A DNA stretch of 64,000 bases from LMUY01 sp964235495. Lineage in GTDB: Bacteria; Pseudomonadota; Alphaproteobacteria; Acetobacterales; Acetobacteraceae. The stretch's first letter is position 1, and every line of letters begins with the position of its first letter. Positions 16,538 to 25,312 of this stretch are shown here, in pieces. The stretch lies in assembly GCA_964235495.1 (NCBI GenBank), contig CAXSAX010000004.1, forward strand, positions 1-64,000. Reading direction: 5' to 3'. The notes under the pieces are model-generated. The model was given only the letters and a program-made list of their open reading frames with translations, was not told the DNA's origin and made no database searches. The translations under genes and the position numbers were made by a program.

Positions 16538-17316
16538 GCACTTCACTGTCCTCCTCCTTCGCGCCCTCCCTGGGCTCGCCCCGCCCCCGGCTGATTGCCG
16601 TCGCTTCCGGCAAGGGCGGTGTCGGCAAAACCTGGCTGTCCGCCACCCTTGCCCGTGCCCTGGTGCAGGCTGGCCGCAGCGTGCTGCTGTTCGACGGCGA
16701 CCTCGGGCTGGCCAACATGGACATCCAGCTCGGGCTGATGCCCGAGCATGACTTGGCAGCGGTGATCGCCGGGCGGCGAAGCTTGGCGGACAGCACTACG
16801 GCGTATCCTCCGGGCGGCTTCAGCGTGCTCGCCGGCCGCTCCGGTTCTGGAGCGCTCTCCGCCATGGAACCAGCCGTGTTGGACCGCCTGCTGGCGGCGC
16901 TTGCAGTCGAGCCGTCCGTCGATGAGGTCGTGCTCGATTTGAGCGCCGGGCTGGACCATGCCGTGCGCCGCATGGCCGCCGCCTCCCACACTCTGCTGGT
17001 GGTGGCGACAGAGGAGCCGACCAGCCTGACAGACGCCTACGCGGTGCTCAAGCTGGCCGCCGCCGACAAACCGGGCGGAGACGTGCGGCTGGTGGTCAAC
17101 CAGGCCAGCAGCGCTGCTGCCGGGCGCAAGACCTACGCGACCTTGGCGCGCGCCAGCGCCACCTTCCTTGGCCGTGAGGCGCCGCTGGCGGGTATCATCC
17201 GGCGGGACGACCACGTGCGCGACGCGATCCGCCGTCAGACACTCACCCAGGTGCGTCACCCGAACACGCCGGCGGTGCAGGATGTGGAGGCACTCGCAGC
17301 CGGCTTGCTCAGCTAG
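16534..17316 (+). CDS. flhG: FlhG/MinD-like ATPase (flagellar number regulator)
   Basis: ParA/MinD-superfamily ATPase, the partner of FlhF, which usually limits flagellar number by binding FlhF and the flagellar regulator. The deviant Walker A is K27GGVGKT33, followed by LLFDGDLGLANMDIQLGL (switch I/Walker A') and EVVLDLSAGLD (Walker B). The length of 260 aa is normal. Translational coupling to flhF supports the assignment over other MinD-like proteins. No C-terminal amphipathic MinD membrane helix is obvious. Confidence 0.85.
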   Translation: MSTSLSSSFAPSLGSPRPRLIAVASGKGGVGKTWLSATLARALVQAGRSVLLFDGDLGLANMDIQLGLMPEHDLAAVIAGRRSLADSTTAYPPGGFSVLAGRSGSGALSAMEPAVLDRLLAALAVEPSVDEVVLDLSAGLDHAVRRMAAASHTLLVVATEEPTSLTDAYAVLKLAAADKPGGDVRLVVNQASSAAAGRKTYATLARASATFLGREAPLAGIIRRDDHVRDAIRRQTLTQVRHPNTPAVQDVEALAAGLLS

Positions 17317-17404
17317 GTGACCCGGCGTCGCTTGCGCCGGAAGTCCAGCGGGCCTTATCTGCCGCCGATGCGCCGGGGCGTGCGCTCGGCGAGAAGAGGG
17401 CCGC

Positions 17405-18538
17405 ATGAAGCTTGTACGGGCCGGCCGCGACTCGCGGGTGGACTTCTTTCGCGGATTGGCCCTGTGGTGGATTTTCACCGACCACATTCCAGGCGACTGG
17501 ATGAACCAGGCCAGCCTGCGCAACTTTGCCATTTGCGACTCCGCCGAGGTGTTCGTGCTGCTGGCAGGCTACGGCGCCGGACTCGCCTATGGCCGCTCCA
17601 TGGACCGCAACGGCTGGGTATACTCGGCTGCCGACGCGATCAAGCGCGCCTGGACCCTCTACATCGCACACATCTTCCTGTTCGTCGTGTTCGCCGCCCA
17701 GGTGTCCTACTCCGCGACACTGCTGGACCGGGCGGACTACCTCGATGAGATTCATCTGGACGTGCTGGGCGAGGAACCATACCGGGCGATGCTGGACGCG
17801 CTCATCCTGCATTTCCAGCCGGCCTACCTCGACATCCTGCCCATGTACGTGGTCCTGCTGCTTCTGTTCGCCGCGGTGATGCCGCTGCTGCGGTGGCCGA
17901 TGGTGCTGGCCGGCCTATCCTTCGCGCTCTACGCGACGGCTCGGCTGGCGGGGTTTAATCTTCCTTCTGTCACAGGCAGCGGCTGGTATTTCAACCCATT
18001 GACGTGGCAGCTGCTCTTTATGCTGGGCGCGATCATGGCTTATGCGCCTGCCGATGTGCCAAGCCGCGCCGTCAGGATCGCGGTGGATGTCGTGGCGGGT
18101 GCGGTGGCGCTGTTCGGCCTCCTCATGCAATGGGTCGTTTGGGTGCATCCCGAGATCACCATCCACCTGCCGGCCCGCGTGGCGCACGCGCTGCTTTCGG
18201 TGGACAAGGAAGGGCTGCATCCGTTCCGGCTGATCTCGATTCTTGCCCTGGCCTGGCTCGTGTCCCGCCTGATTCCTGCTCACGCGCGCTGGATATCGTC
18301 GCGCTGGGTATCGCCGTTTGTGCTGTGCGGCCAGCACTCCCTGCCAGTGTTCTGCGCGGGGATTTTCCTGGCCTTCCTCGGCCGCCTCCTGATGGAGGAG
18401 ACCGATGGGTGGTGGACGCAGGTCGTGGTCAATCTGGCGGGCGCTCTGCTGCTGGTGGGCGTGGGTGCGCTCGCGGCGTATTACAAAGAAAAAGGCCGGC
18501 CGAGCCCGCAACGGCTATCCAAAGGTGTGACATCTTGA
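17405..18538 (+). CDS. opgC: OpgC-family membrane protein
   Basis: Inner-membrane acyltransferase-like protein of the OpgC family, implicated in succinylation or other substitution of osmoregulated periplasmic glucans. The diagnostic N-terminus RDSRVDFFRGLALWWIFTDH carries the conserved Arg/Asp and a His in the first membrane segment; about ten membrane helices follow. FVLCGQHSLPVFCAGIFL near the C-terminus is also family-like. The length of 377 aa is typical. Its TGA stop shares one base with the ATG of the downstream SGNH hydrolase, so the pair is coupled. No opgG/opgH gene is seen here. Confidence 0.88.
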   Translation: MKLVRAGRDSRVDFFRGLALWWIFTDHIPGDWMNQASLRNFAICDSAEVFVLLAGYGAGLAYGRSMDRNGWVYSAADAIKRAWTLYIAHIFLFVVFAAQVSYSATLLDRADYLDEIHLDVLGEEPYRAMLDALILHFQPAYLDILPMYVVLLLLFAAVMPLLRWPMVLAGLSFALYATARLAGFNLPSVTGSGWYFNPLTWQLLFMLGAIMAYAPADVPSRAVRIAVDVVAGAVALFGLLMQWVVWVHPEITIHLPARVAHALLSVDKEGLHPFRLISILALAWLVSRLIPAHARWISSRWVSPFVLCGQHSLPVFCAGIFLAFLGRLLMEETDGWWTQVVVNLAGALLLVGVGALAAYYKEKGRPSPQRLSKGVTS

Positions 18539-19371
18539 TGATGACCTTTCTCAGAACCGGATGGTGCTCCGGCGCCATTGCCACAGGCCTCGTTCTGCTG
18601 TGCTGGACGCGCCAGGCTGCGGCTGAGGACCGATGTGCGGCGCCCGCCACCATCACCAGCAACATTGCCCCCCTACCGGCGGCGTTGGCGGCGCTGAAGC
18701 CCGGCGGCATGCTCAATGTGCTGACGGTTGGGTCCGCCACCGTGTTCAGCCCATTGGAAGCACTGCAGCCGGGCACGATCACCGGCCAAAGCCTTGGGCT
18801 CGGCCCGGCAACGCCCTCCAAGCAAGCGCTGATGCCGACCGACGCTGCCTTTCCGATGCAGATGGCCAAGGCATTGCAAGCCGCCGTGCCGAACTTGGCC
18901 GTCAACGTCACGGTGAGGGGCGGCCGAGGGATGCTGGCGACCGAGATGCTGGACATCATCCGCACCGAGGTGGCCGCGCACTCCTACCAGTTGGTGATCT
19001 GGCAAACGGGTACAGTGGAGGCCGTGCGCAACATCCCCTCCGGCGCGTTCTACGAGACGCTGGCCGACGGTTCTGCAGCGATCACGCAATCCGGGGCGGA
19101 CTTGATCCTGGTGGACCCGCAGTTCAGCCGCTTTCTGCATGCCAACACCGACCTTGATCCCTACACGCAGAGCATGCAGGAGATCGCGGCCCAGCCCGAC
19201 ACAATCCTGTTCCATCGTTTCGAACTGATGCGTTACTGGGTCGGCGAAGGTCAGATCGATCTTGAGCGGACCCCAAAGGCGCAGCGCGCAAGCACGGTGG
19301 AGGCGCTGCATGCGTGCTTGGGCGCGCGGCTGGCCGACATGGTGCTCGCCTCCGTGCACATGCCGCCCTAA
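18538..19371 (+). CDS. secreted SGNH/GDSL-type hydrolase paired with OpgC
   Basis: Predicted exported protein of 277 aa with an N-terminal signal peptide (hydrophobic AIATGLVLLCW, cleavage near QAAA|ED). The fold is read as SGNH-like: block I LNVLTVGSATVFSP, where Ser in GSA replaces the GDS serine context, then VTVRGGRGMLATEMLD, YQLVIWQTGTVEAVRN (block III-like) and a C-terminal LADMVLASVH. It starts inside the opgC stop codon (TGATG), which argues that both act on the same periplasmic glucan, for example adding or removing an acyl group (inference). The catalytic Asp-His pair is not certain. Confidence 0.7.
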   Translation: MMTFLRTGWCSGAIATGLVLLCWTRQAAAEDRCAAPATITSNIAPLPAALAALKPGGMLNVLTVGSATVFSPLEALQPGTITGQSLGLGPATPSKQALMPTDAAFPMQMAKALQAAVPNLAVNVTVRGGRGMLATEMLDIIRTEVAAHSYQLVIWQTGTVEAVRNIPSGAFYETLADGSAAITQSGADLILVDPQFSRFLHANTDLDPYTQSMQEIAAQPDTILFHRFELMRYWVGEGQIDLERTPKAQRASTVEALHACLGARLADMVLASVHMPP

Positions 19372-19672
19372 GCACGTGGCTTACATAGACGTGATGCGTG
19401 AGGTCCTTCTCAACCTACACTAAACGCTGAGGCAACGAAACTGTCATCGTGGCTTCGCATTTGAAGACCATGAAGGCTGACCCAGCGCTGCGCAGAATAG
19501 ACACGACAGGCACATGCCCCGACGATGGCCACATGTTGGTCCAATGGTTGCGGTTAAGCCTTGCCGCTAGGCACCAGGCCGTTAAGGAGCAGTTGCCGCA
19601 AGCGTTGGCCGACTTGTTGCTACCCACCGGCCAAGCGTCAGCCTCGCAAGGTCCCGTGATTCCAGCAGCCCA
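19372..19672. other. intergenic region between convergent genes; nothing firm seen
   Basis: About 300 bases between the convergent SGNH hydrolase and fhs genes. A 75-codon plus-strand frame from GTG 19449 and an overlapping minus-strand frame have no recognisable features or ribosome binding site. No clear terminator hairpin was found. Confidence 0.4.
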
Positions 19673-21334
19673 CTAGAACAGTCCCCTCACTCGTCCATCC
19701 AGTCCCAGGCCAATCACCTCGGCCGCCGGATGGCGGGGCAGTCCCGGCATAGTCATGATATCGCCACAGACTGCCACCACGAAGCCGGCTCCAGCCGATA
19801 GCCTAACTTCCCGAATCGATAGAATGTGCCCTTCCGGGGCACCCAGCACCGCCGGGTTAGTCGTAAAGCTGTACTGGGTCTTGGCGATGCACACAGGCAA
19901 ATGGCCGAACCCGGCGCTCTCGAACGCCGCTAGCCGCTTGGCGGCCGATGGCGCCACCACAATGTCCGACGCCCGATAGATCTCCTGCGCTACCATGCGC
20001 AGCTTGTCCGTCAGTGCCATGCCGTCCGGGTAGAGCAGCCGGAAATCGGCCAGTCCGTCCTCAATCCGGCGCACTACGGCATGAGCCAGGGCCTCCGCCC
20101 CGGCAGCGCCGTCGGCCCAATGGGAACAGGCCACGACCTCGACGCCAGGCACGGCGGCGGCGACCGCTTCGTACTCCGCCGGAGTGTCACCGGTAAAGTG
20201 GTTGATCGCGACCACGACAGGCACGCCGAACTTAGCCATGTTCTCGACGTGGCGAGCCAGGTTGACCCCGCCCCGCGCCACTGCAGCGGCGTCCTCCTGC
20301 GCAAGCTCGGACCGTGCTACCCCGCCGTGCATCTTGAGCGCGCGAACGGTGGCGACCACGACGCAACAGACCGGTCGCAGTCCCGCCGCCCGGCATTTGA
20401 TGTCCAGGAACTTTTCACCACCCAGGTCGGCGCCGAACCCGGCCTCCGTGACCACGATGTCGGCTAGCTTCAGCCCGAGCCGCGTCGCCATCACTGAGTT
20501 GCAGCCATGAGCGATGTTGGCGAACGGCCCGCCATGGACCAGGGCGGGGGAGCCTTCCAGCGTCTGCACCAGGTTGGGCTGCAATGCGTCTCGCAGCAGC
20601 GCCGCCATGGCGCCATCGGCCTTCAGGTCCCGCGCCGTCACCGGCCCATCCCGCCCGGGGCCGGCGATCATGCGTCCGAGCCGGTCCTGCAAATCGGCCA
20701 GGTTTCGCGCCAGGCAGAACACCGCCATCACCTCGGAGGCGACCGTGATGTCGAACGCGTCCTGCCTGGGGATGCCGTTGCCAGGTCCACCGAGTCCCAC
20801 CACCACGTCGCGCAACGCCCGGTCGTTCATGTCGAGCGCCCGCCGCCAGCTGACCCGGCGCGTGTCGATGCCAAGCGCGTTGCCCCAATGGACATGGTTG
20901 TCCAGCATGGCCGACAGCAGGTTGTTCGCCGCCGTGATGGCGTGGAAGTCACCAGTAAAGTGCAGGTTGATCTCGGCCATTGGCGCCACCTGCGCCATGC
21001 CGCCGCCGGTGGCGCCGCCCTTCACGCCAAAGCACGGCCCAAGCGAGGGCTCGCGCAGGCAGATCACGGCCCGCCGCCCGATGCGGCGCAGCGCGTCCCC
21101 CAACCCGATGGTGGTGGTGGTCTTGCCCTCGCCCGCCGGGGTGGGGCTAATGCCGGTGACCAGCACCAGCGCGCCGTCAGGCCGGTTGGCCAAGCTGTCG
21201 ATGAACGAAAAGCCAATTTTGGCCTTGAACCGGCCGTATGGCTCCAATGCCTCGACAGGGATGCCGATTGCGGCCGCGATGTCCGCAATCGGACGAAGGA
21301 CCGCCGCATCCGCGATGTCGATGTCGCTGCGCAT
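19673..21334 (-). CDS. fhs: formate-tetrahydrofolate ligase
   Basis: Makes 10-formyl-tetrahydrofolate from formate, ATP and THF. Landmarks: KIGFSFIDSLANRPDGALVL, the ATP-binding loop TPAGEGKTTTTIGLGDALRR, REPSLGPCFGVKGGATGGG, HFTGDFHAITAANNLLSA, VTEAGFGADLGGEKFLDIKC and the C-terminal GAGFVVAVCGDIMTMPGLPR. The length of 553 aa is standard. Its ATG shares one base with the stop of the upstream aminotransferase (TGATG), suggesting co-regulation of one-carbon and amino-acid nitrogen metabolism. No folD or glyA gene is adjacent. Confidence 0.96.
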   Translation of the reverse strand: MRSDIDIADAAVLRPIADIAAAIGIPVEALEPYGRFKAKIGFSFIDSLANRPDGALVLVTGISPTPAGEGKTTTTIGLGDALRRIGRRAVICLREPSLGPCFGVKGGATGGGMAQVAPMAEINLHFTGDFHAITAANNLLSAMLDNHVHWGNALGIDTRRVSWRRALDMNDRALRDVVVGLGGPGNGIPRQDAFDITVASEVMAVFCLARNLADLQDRLGRMIAGPGRDGPVTARDLKADGAMAALLRDALQPNLVQTLEGSPALVHGGPFANIAHGCNSVMATRLGLKLADIVVTEAGFGADLGGEKFLDIKCRAAGLRPVCCVVVATVRALKMHGGVARSELAQEDAAAVARGGVNLARHVENMAKFGVPVVVAINHFTGDTPAEYEAVAAAVPGVEVVACSHWADGAAGAEALAHAVVRRIEDGLADFRLLYPDGMALTDKLRMVAQEIYRASDIVVAPSAAKRLAAFESAGFGHLPVCIAKTQYSFTTNPAVLGAPEGHILSIREVRLSAGAGFVVAVCGDIMTMPGLPRHPAAEVIGLGLDGRVRGLF

Positions 21335-22449
21335 CAGGCTGCGCGTGCCGTCGTGATGCTCATCGCGCGCAGCACATCGCCCATCGCCGCGACGGCATCC
21401 ACCATGTCCTGCGGCGTGAGGGCGCCGATGCAGCCGACGCGGAACGAAGGCTCGGGCGTGTCGTAGAAGTTGCTGATAAGGAACCCGCGCAGCTTCAGCC
21501 CCTCCACGAAACCCAGCAAGGACCAGGCGGAGTGGGCCGGTGCCCGCACGTTCACCACGACCGGCCCTTGCACCGCCTCCTGCAGCCAGGGGCGCAGGCC
21601 AAGCCGTTGCACGCCGTCAACCAGCGTGCGCTGGTTGGCTGTGTAGCGCGCCAGGCGGGCCGCACGGCCGCCCTCCGCCTCGAACAGGTCCAGCGCCGCC
21701 CCGAACGCTGCCAGAATTTGGGCGGGCGGGGTGAAGCGGAAGCAGCCCCAGCCCATGCGCAGGCTGTGCTGGTACACGTCGGCCAGGTCGAGCGACCAGC
21801 TGCCGGCGCGGCCCTGGCACTCGATCAGCCGGTCCACCCGCGCCACAGCGAAGGCAAGCCCGGGCAGGCCCTCCAGGCACTTGTTTGCAGTGAAGACGAC
21901 GGCATCCACGGCGGGCAGCGCGTGAAGATCGAGCGGCAGCGCCCCGAAGGCGGACACGGCGTCCACGATCACCCGGCAGCCTGCCCGCGCAGCGGCTTCG
22001 GCCAGCGCAGGGACGTCGTGGCAGATGCCGGTGCTGGTCTCGCTATAGACCAGCACCACGTGGCTAATCGTGCGGTCGGCGCGCAAGGCGGCTTCCAAGG
22101 CCGCCGGGTCCACCCGCTCATCGTCCGGCACAGGCAGCACGCTCGCCTCGTAGCCGGCCTCGCGGGCCAGGCGCACGGCGCGGGTGGCGTAGGCGCCAGT
22201 GGCGGGCACCAGTACCCGGCCGTTGCGCGGTACGAAGGTGCGGATCGCGGCTTCCAGCACGAAGTGACCGCAGCCTTGCAGCGGCAGGGCGGCGTGCACG
22301 CCAGGGCGAGCCTGCGCCACCCGCAGCACGCGGGCGCGCACATCCTCGTTCAGGGGGCGGAAATCATCGTCCCAGGGCGCGTAGTCCTGCGCGGCCGCTG
22401 CGCGGACCGAGGGATGGGTGGAAACCGGGCCTGGGATCAGCAGCTTCAT
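21334..22449 (-). CDS. class V PLP aminotransferase, 2-aminoethylphosphonate:pyruvate transaminase-like
   Basis: Fold-type I aminotransferase most like PhnW (2-aminoethylphosphonate + pyruvate to phosphonoacetaldehyde + alanine). Matching blocks: LLIPGPVSTHPSVRAA, APWDDDF, LQGCGHFVLEAAIRTFVPR, YSETSTGICHDV, VDAVSAFGALPLDL and TANKCLEGLPG with PLP-binding Lys190. RFTPPAQILAAF, PSFRVGCIGALTPQDM and the DVYQHSLRMGWGCF region are also present. The start is set at ATG 22449; an upstream frame adds 15 residues. No phosphonatase or other phosphonate gene is near. Coupling with fhs leaves open a serine- or alanine-glyoxylate aminotransferase role, since SgaA/AGT belong to the same class. Confidence 0.75.
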   Translation of the reverse strand: MKLLIPGPVSTHPSVRAAAAQDYAPWDDDFRPLNEDVRARVLRVAQARPGVHAALPLQGCGHFVLEAAIRTFVPRNGRVLVPATGAYATRAVRLAREAGYEASVLPVPDDERVDPAALEAALRADRTISHVVLVYSETSTGICHDVPALAEAAARAGCRVIVDAVSAFGALPLDLHALPAVDAVVFTANKCLEGLPGLAFAVARVDRLIECQGRAGSWSLDLADVYQHSLRMGWGCFRFTPPAQILAAFGAALDLFEAEGGRAARLARYTANQRTLVDGVQRLGLRPWLQEAVQGPVVVNVRAPAHSAWSLLGFVEGLKLRGFLISNFYDTPEPSFRVGCIGALTPQDMVDAVAAMGDVLRAMSITTARAA

Positions 22450-22557
22450 CACGCCCATCGCCTTGGCCGGTTTGCCGGGAGAGATCAAGCGCAATGGCTC
22501 AACCGTGATAGAGACGGGCCGCTAGGCGACCCTGCTCCACTCGGCTACGGTCGGGGC

Positions 22558-22908
22558 ATGACGATACCGTTCATGCTGCCCGACTGGGTGCCCGCCTGGG
22601 TGAGCTTTGCCCTCGTCGTGGTCGCCGCATTGTTCCTGCTGGCATTCCTGCTGATGCCGTTCAGCGTGTTCGGGCTCAAGGGCCGGCTGGAGGGCGTAGA
22701 GGCGCGACTGGACGAGATTCAGGGAGAAATCCGCAGCCTCGCCCTGCGCCTGCCGGAACCGGGCCGGGTCGAGTATGAGAGCGACGGGGACGAGCGCCGC
22801 CGCTGGGCGCAGCCGGATCGCCTGCCGCCCATCCCGCCACGCGCTGCCGGCCCCAACACGGCAGCCAGCCGCCGCAGCCGGTCCGAGCCGCGATTCGACC
22901 CGGGTTGA
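22558..22908 (+). CDS. small single-pass membrane protein upstream of nadK
   Basis: A 116-residue protein of unknown function with one membrane segment near the N-terminus (about 10-42, VPAWVSFALVVVAALFLLAF plus LLMPFSVFGLKG). A short amphipathic coiled-coil-like stretch (GRLEGVEARLDEIQGEIRSLALRL) and a charged, Pro/Arg-rich tail follow. Start ATG 22558 has GGGG just upstream. I recall similar small proteins next to NAD kinase in Acetobacteraceae, so it is probably a real conserved gene. It ends 33 nt before nadK. Confidence 0.65.
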   Translation: MTIPFMLPDWVPAWVSFALVVVAALFLLAFLLMPFSVFGLKGRLEGVEARLDEIQGEIRSLALRLPEPGRVEYESDGDERRRWAQPDRLPPIPPRAAGPNTAASRRSRSEPRFDPG

Positions 22909-22941
22909 CCTGGACGTGGACACGCTTGAGCTGACCCAAGC

Positions 22942-23742
22942 GTGAGCGCGTCTTCAGCGCCCAACCTGACGGCAGGCGCGGTCGAGCGCATCAGCTTCGT
23001 CGCTGCCCGAACGGAGGTTGCCGAGCAAAGCCGCGCCCGGCTAGCCCAGCGCTACGGAGAATGGCCGCTGGCGGACGCGCAAGTGGTCGTGGCGCTGGGT
23101 GGCGACGGCCACCTGCTGGAGACGCTGCATGCGTTCACCGGCCGGGCGACCCCAATCTACGGCATGAACTGCGGCTCGGTCGGCTTCATGATGAACCCGT
23201 TCAACGAGGAGGACCTGCCGCGGCGGCTGGGGAACGCCCAAGCCGCGGTGTTGCACCCGCTGCGGATGCATGCAGTGACGCAGACCGGCGCGGTGGAGGA
23301 AGCCGTGGCGCTGAACGAGGTCAGTCTGCTGCGCCAACTGCGCCAGGCGGCCAAGATCCGCATCTCAGTGGATGGCCGGGTACGTTTGCCCGAACTGATC
23401 TGCGACGGCGTGCTGATCGCCACGCCCGCTGGCTCGACGGCCTACAACCTGTCGGCGCACGGCCCGATCGTGCCGCTTTCGGCCAACCTGCTGCCGCTCA
23501 CCCCAATCAGCGCCTTCCGCCCCCGGCGCTGGCGCGGCGCGCTGCTGCCAAGCACGGCAGACGTGCTGTTCGAGGTGCTGGAGCCGGACAAGCGCCCGGT
23601 GGCCGCGGTGGCGGATGCCTTCGAGGTCCGCAACGTCGCCTCCGTCGCGGTGAGCGAGGACCGCTCGATCTTCTGGACGGTGCTGTTCGACCCGGAGATG
23701 GCGCTGTCCGAACGCATCATCATGGAGCAGTTCACGGTGTGA
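22942..23742 (+). CDS. nadK: NAD kinase
   Basis: Phosphorylates NAD to NADP. The GGDGH motif (Gly53-His57, Asp55 catalytic) is in VVALGGDGHLLETLH. It is followed by YGMNCGSVGFMMN and the second diagnostic motif CDGVLIATPAGSTAYNLSAHGP. The length of 266 aa matches the short alphaproteobacterial form. Start is GTG 22942, which follows the small membrane gene closely and has only weak ribosome-binding features. Confidence in the function is high. Confidence 0.93.
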   Translation: MSASSAPNLTAGAVERISFVAARTEVAEQSRARLAQRYGEWPLADAQVVVALGGDGHLLETLHAFTGRATPIYGMNCGSVGFMMNPFNEEDLPRRLGNAQAAVLHPLRMHAVTQTGAVEEAVALNEVSLLRQLRQAAKIRISVDGRVRLPELICDGVLIATPAGSTAYNLSAHGPIVPLSANLLPLTPISAFRPRRWRGALLPSTADVLFEVLEPDKRPVAAVADAFEVRNVASVAVSEDRSIFWTVLFDPEMALSERIIMEQFTV

Positions 23743-23945
23743 GACTGAACTGATTGGCACTGCGGGCGTCCAATCCAAGAAGGCATATCAGGCCGGCGCT
23801 GAACATGAACTAAGGATCGAGCAAATGCGTGCCAACCGGACCTAGGTCACGCTCCAGGTAATTGGCATGTTTCCAGCGGGCATTGGTGTAGGGGCTGGCT
23901 TGTAACCCTAATCTTGGCCATCACTGAGAAACCATTCCGGGCGGC

Positions 23946-24206
23946 TTACCTTACCCGACGTCCGAACACCGCATGATAGACCACCAGCACTACGACCGCG
24001 CCCAGCACCGCCACGATCATGCTCGGGATGTCGAAATGGCTTTCCCATGAGTCGCCCGTGAAGAAGGACACCAGGTAGCCCCCCACCACCGCGCCCACGA
24101 TGCCGAGCCCGATGTCCAGCACCAGGCCCGAGCCCGACTTGTTGACGATCTTGCTGGCGATGAACCCGGCGATCAGCCCGAACACGACCCAGCCGATGAT
24201 GCTCAT
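23946..24206 (-). CDS. GlsB/YeaQ/YmgE-family membrane protein
   Basis: Small (86 aa) hydrophobic protein with three Gly-rich membrane helices. Family blocks are MSIIGWVVFGLIAGFIASKI, GLVLDIGLGIVGAVVGGYLV and MIVAVLGAVVVLVVYHAVFG. The family is called transglycosylase-associated or stress-response membrane protein; the biochemical role is unknown. A GGAGG site lies 8 nt upstream of the ATG. It follows ychF on the same strand. Confidence 0.9.
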   Translation of the reverse strand: MSIIGWVVFGLIAGFIASKIVNKSGSGLVLDIGLGIVGAVVGGYLVSFFTGDSWESHFDIPSMIVAVLGAVVVLVVYHAVFGRRVR

Positions 24207-24217
24207 GGCGCGTCCTC

Positions 24218-25312
24218 CTAAACGTTGAACCGGAACAGCAGCACGTCGCCGTCGCGCACCACGTAGTCGCGACCCTCCACGCGCATCCGCCCGGCCTCCT
24301 TGGCGCCAGCCTCGCCACGCAGCGTCACGAAGTCGTCGTAGGCGATGGTCTCGCAGGCGATGAAGCCTCGCTCGAAATCGTTGTGGATCACCGCAGCGGC
24401 CTGCGGTGCCTTAGTGTGCGCCGTGATGGTCCAGGCCCGCGTCTCCTTCGGGCCGACCGTGAAGTATGTGCTGAGCCCCAGCAGCCCGTAGCCGGCGCGA
24501 ATCACCCGGTCCAGCCCACTATCCGCCAGCCCCAGCCCGGCGAGGAACTCCGCCCGATCCTGCTCTGGCAGCTGGCTGACCTCGGCCTCAATCGCGGCCG
24601 AGACCACCACGCTGGCCGCACCCGTCGCCTGCGCCATGGCAGCCACCGCGGCGGAGCGGGCATTGCCATCCGCCGCGTCCGCCTCGGCCACGTTGCACAC
24701 GTACAGCACTGGCTTGGAGGTCAGCAGCTGCAGCCGGCGCACCGCCTCCGCCTCGTCGGGCGGGATCGCGCTGCGGGCGGGGCGACCGGCCTGCAACGCC
24801 GCGATCAGCGGCTCCATCACCGCCAGGGCCGCTACGCTGTCCCGGTCGCCGCCGCGCGCCTTTTTCTGTGCTGGCAGCAGCCGCTTTTCCAGGCTGTCCA
24901 GGTCGGACAGCATCAGCTCGATTTCCACCGTCTCAGCGTCCCGGAGTGGGTCGATGCTGCCTTCCACGTGGGTCACGTCGTCATCGTCGAAACAGCGCAG
25001 CACATGGATGATGGCGTCCACCTCGCGGATGTTGCCCAGGAACTGGTTGCCCAGACCCTCCCCCTGGCTGGCGCCCCGCACCAGGCCGGCGATGTCCACG
25101 AACTCCAGGCTGGTCGGCACGATCTTGGCCGACTTGCCGATCGCGGCGAGTGCGGCCAGGCGCGGGTCCGGCACCGCTACGCGGCCGACATTGGGCTCTA
25201 TGGTGCAGAACGGGTAGTTGGCAGCCTGCGCCGCGGCAGTCGCGGTGAGCGCGTTGAACAGCGTCGATTTGCCGACATTGGGCAAGCCCACGATGCCGCA
25301 GTTGAACCCCAT
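24218..25312 (-). CDS. ychF: YchF/OLA1-family ribosome-associated ATPase
   Basis: Translation-associated P-loop NTPase with preference for ATP. G1 motif G9LPNVGKS16, then ANYPFCTIEPNVGRVAVPD, the DIAGLVRGASQGEGLGNQFL switch region and the altered G4-type NVAEAD. The C-terminal TGS domain includes TYFTVGPKETRAWTI, AAVIHNDFERGFIACET and GRDYVVRDGDVLLFRFNV. The length of 364 aa is standard. Its ATG directly follows the pth stop codon, with GGGAGGG inside the pth end as its ribosome binding site. Confidence 0.96.
   Translation of the reverse strand: MGFNCGIVGLPNVGKSTLFNALTATAAAQAANYPFCTIEPNVGRVAVPDPRLAALAAIGKSAKIVPTSLEFVDIAGLVRGASQGEGLGNQFLGNIREVDAIIHVLRCFDDDDVTHVEGSIDPLRDAETVEIELMLSDLDSLEKRLLPAQKKARGGDRDSVAALAVMEPLIAALQAGRPARSAIPPDEAEAVRRLQLLTSKPVLYVCNVAEADAADGNARSAAVAAMAQATGAASVVVSAAIEAEVSQLPEQDRAEFLAGLGLADSGLDRVIRAGYGLLGLSTYFTVGPKETRAWTITAHTKAPQAAAVIHNDFERGFIACETIAYDDFVTLRGEAGAKEAGRMRVEGRDYVVRDGDVLLFRFNV

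Noticed and set aside
19449..19676. 75-codon plus-strand frame from GTG between the SGNH hydrolase and fhs
   Set aside because: No recognisable feature, weak start context and overlap with the fhs stop codon.
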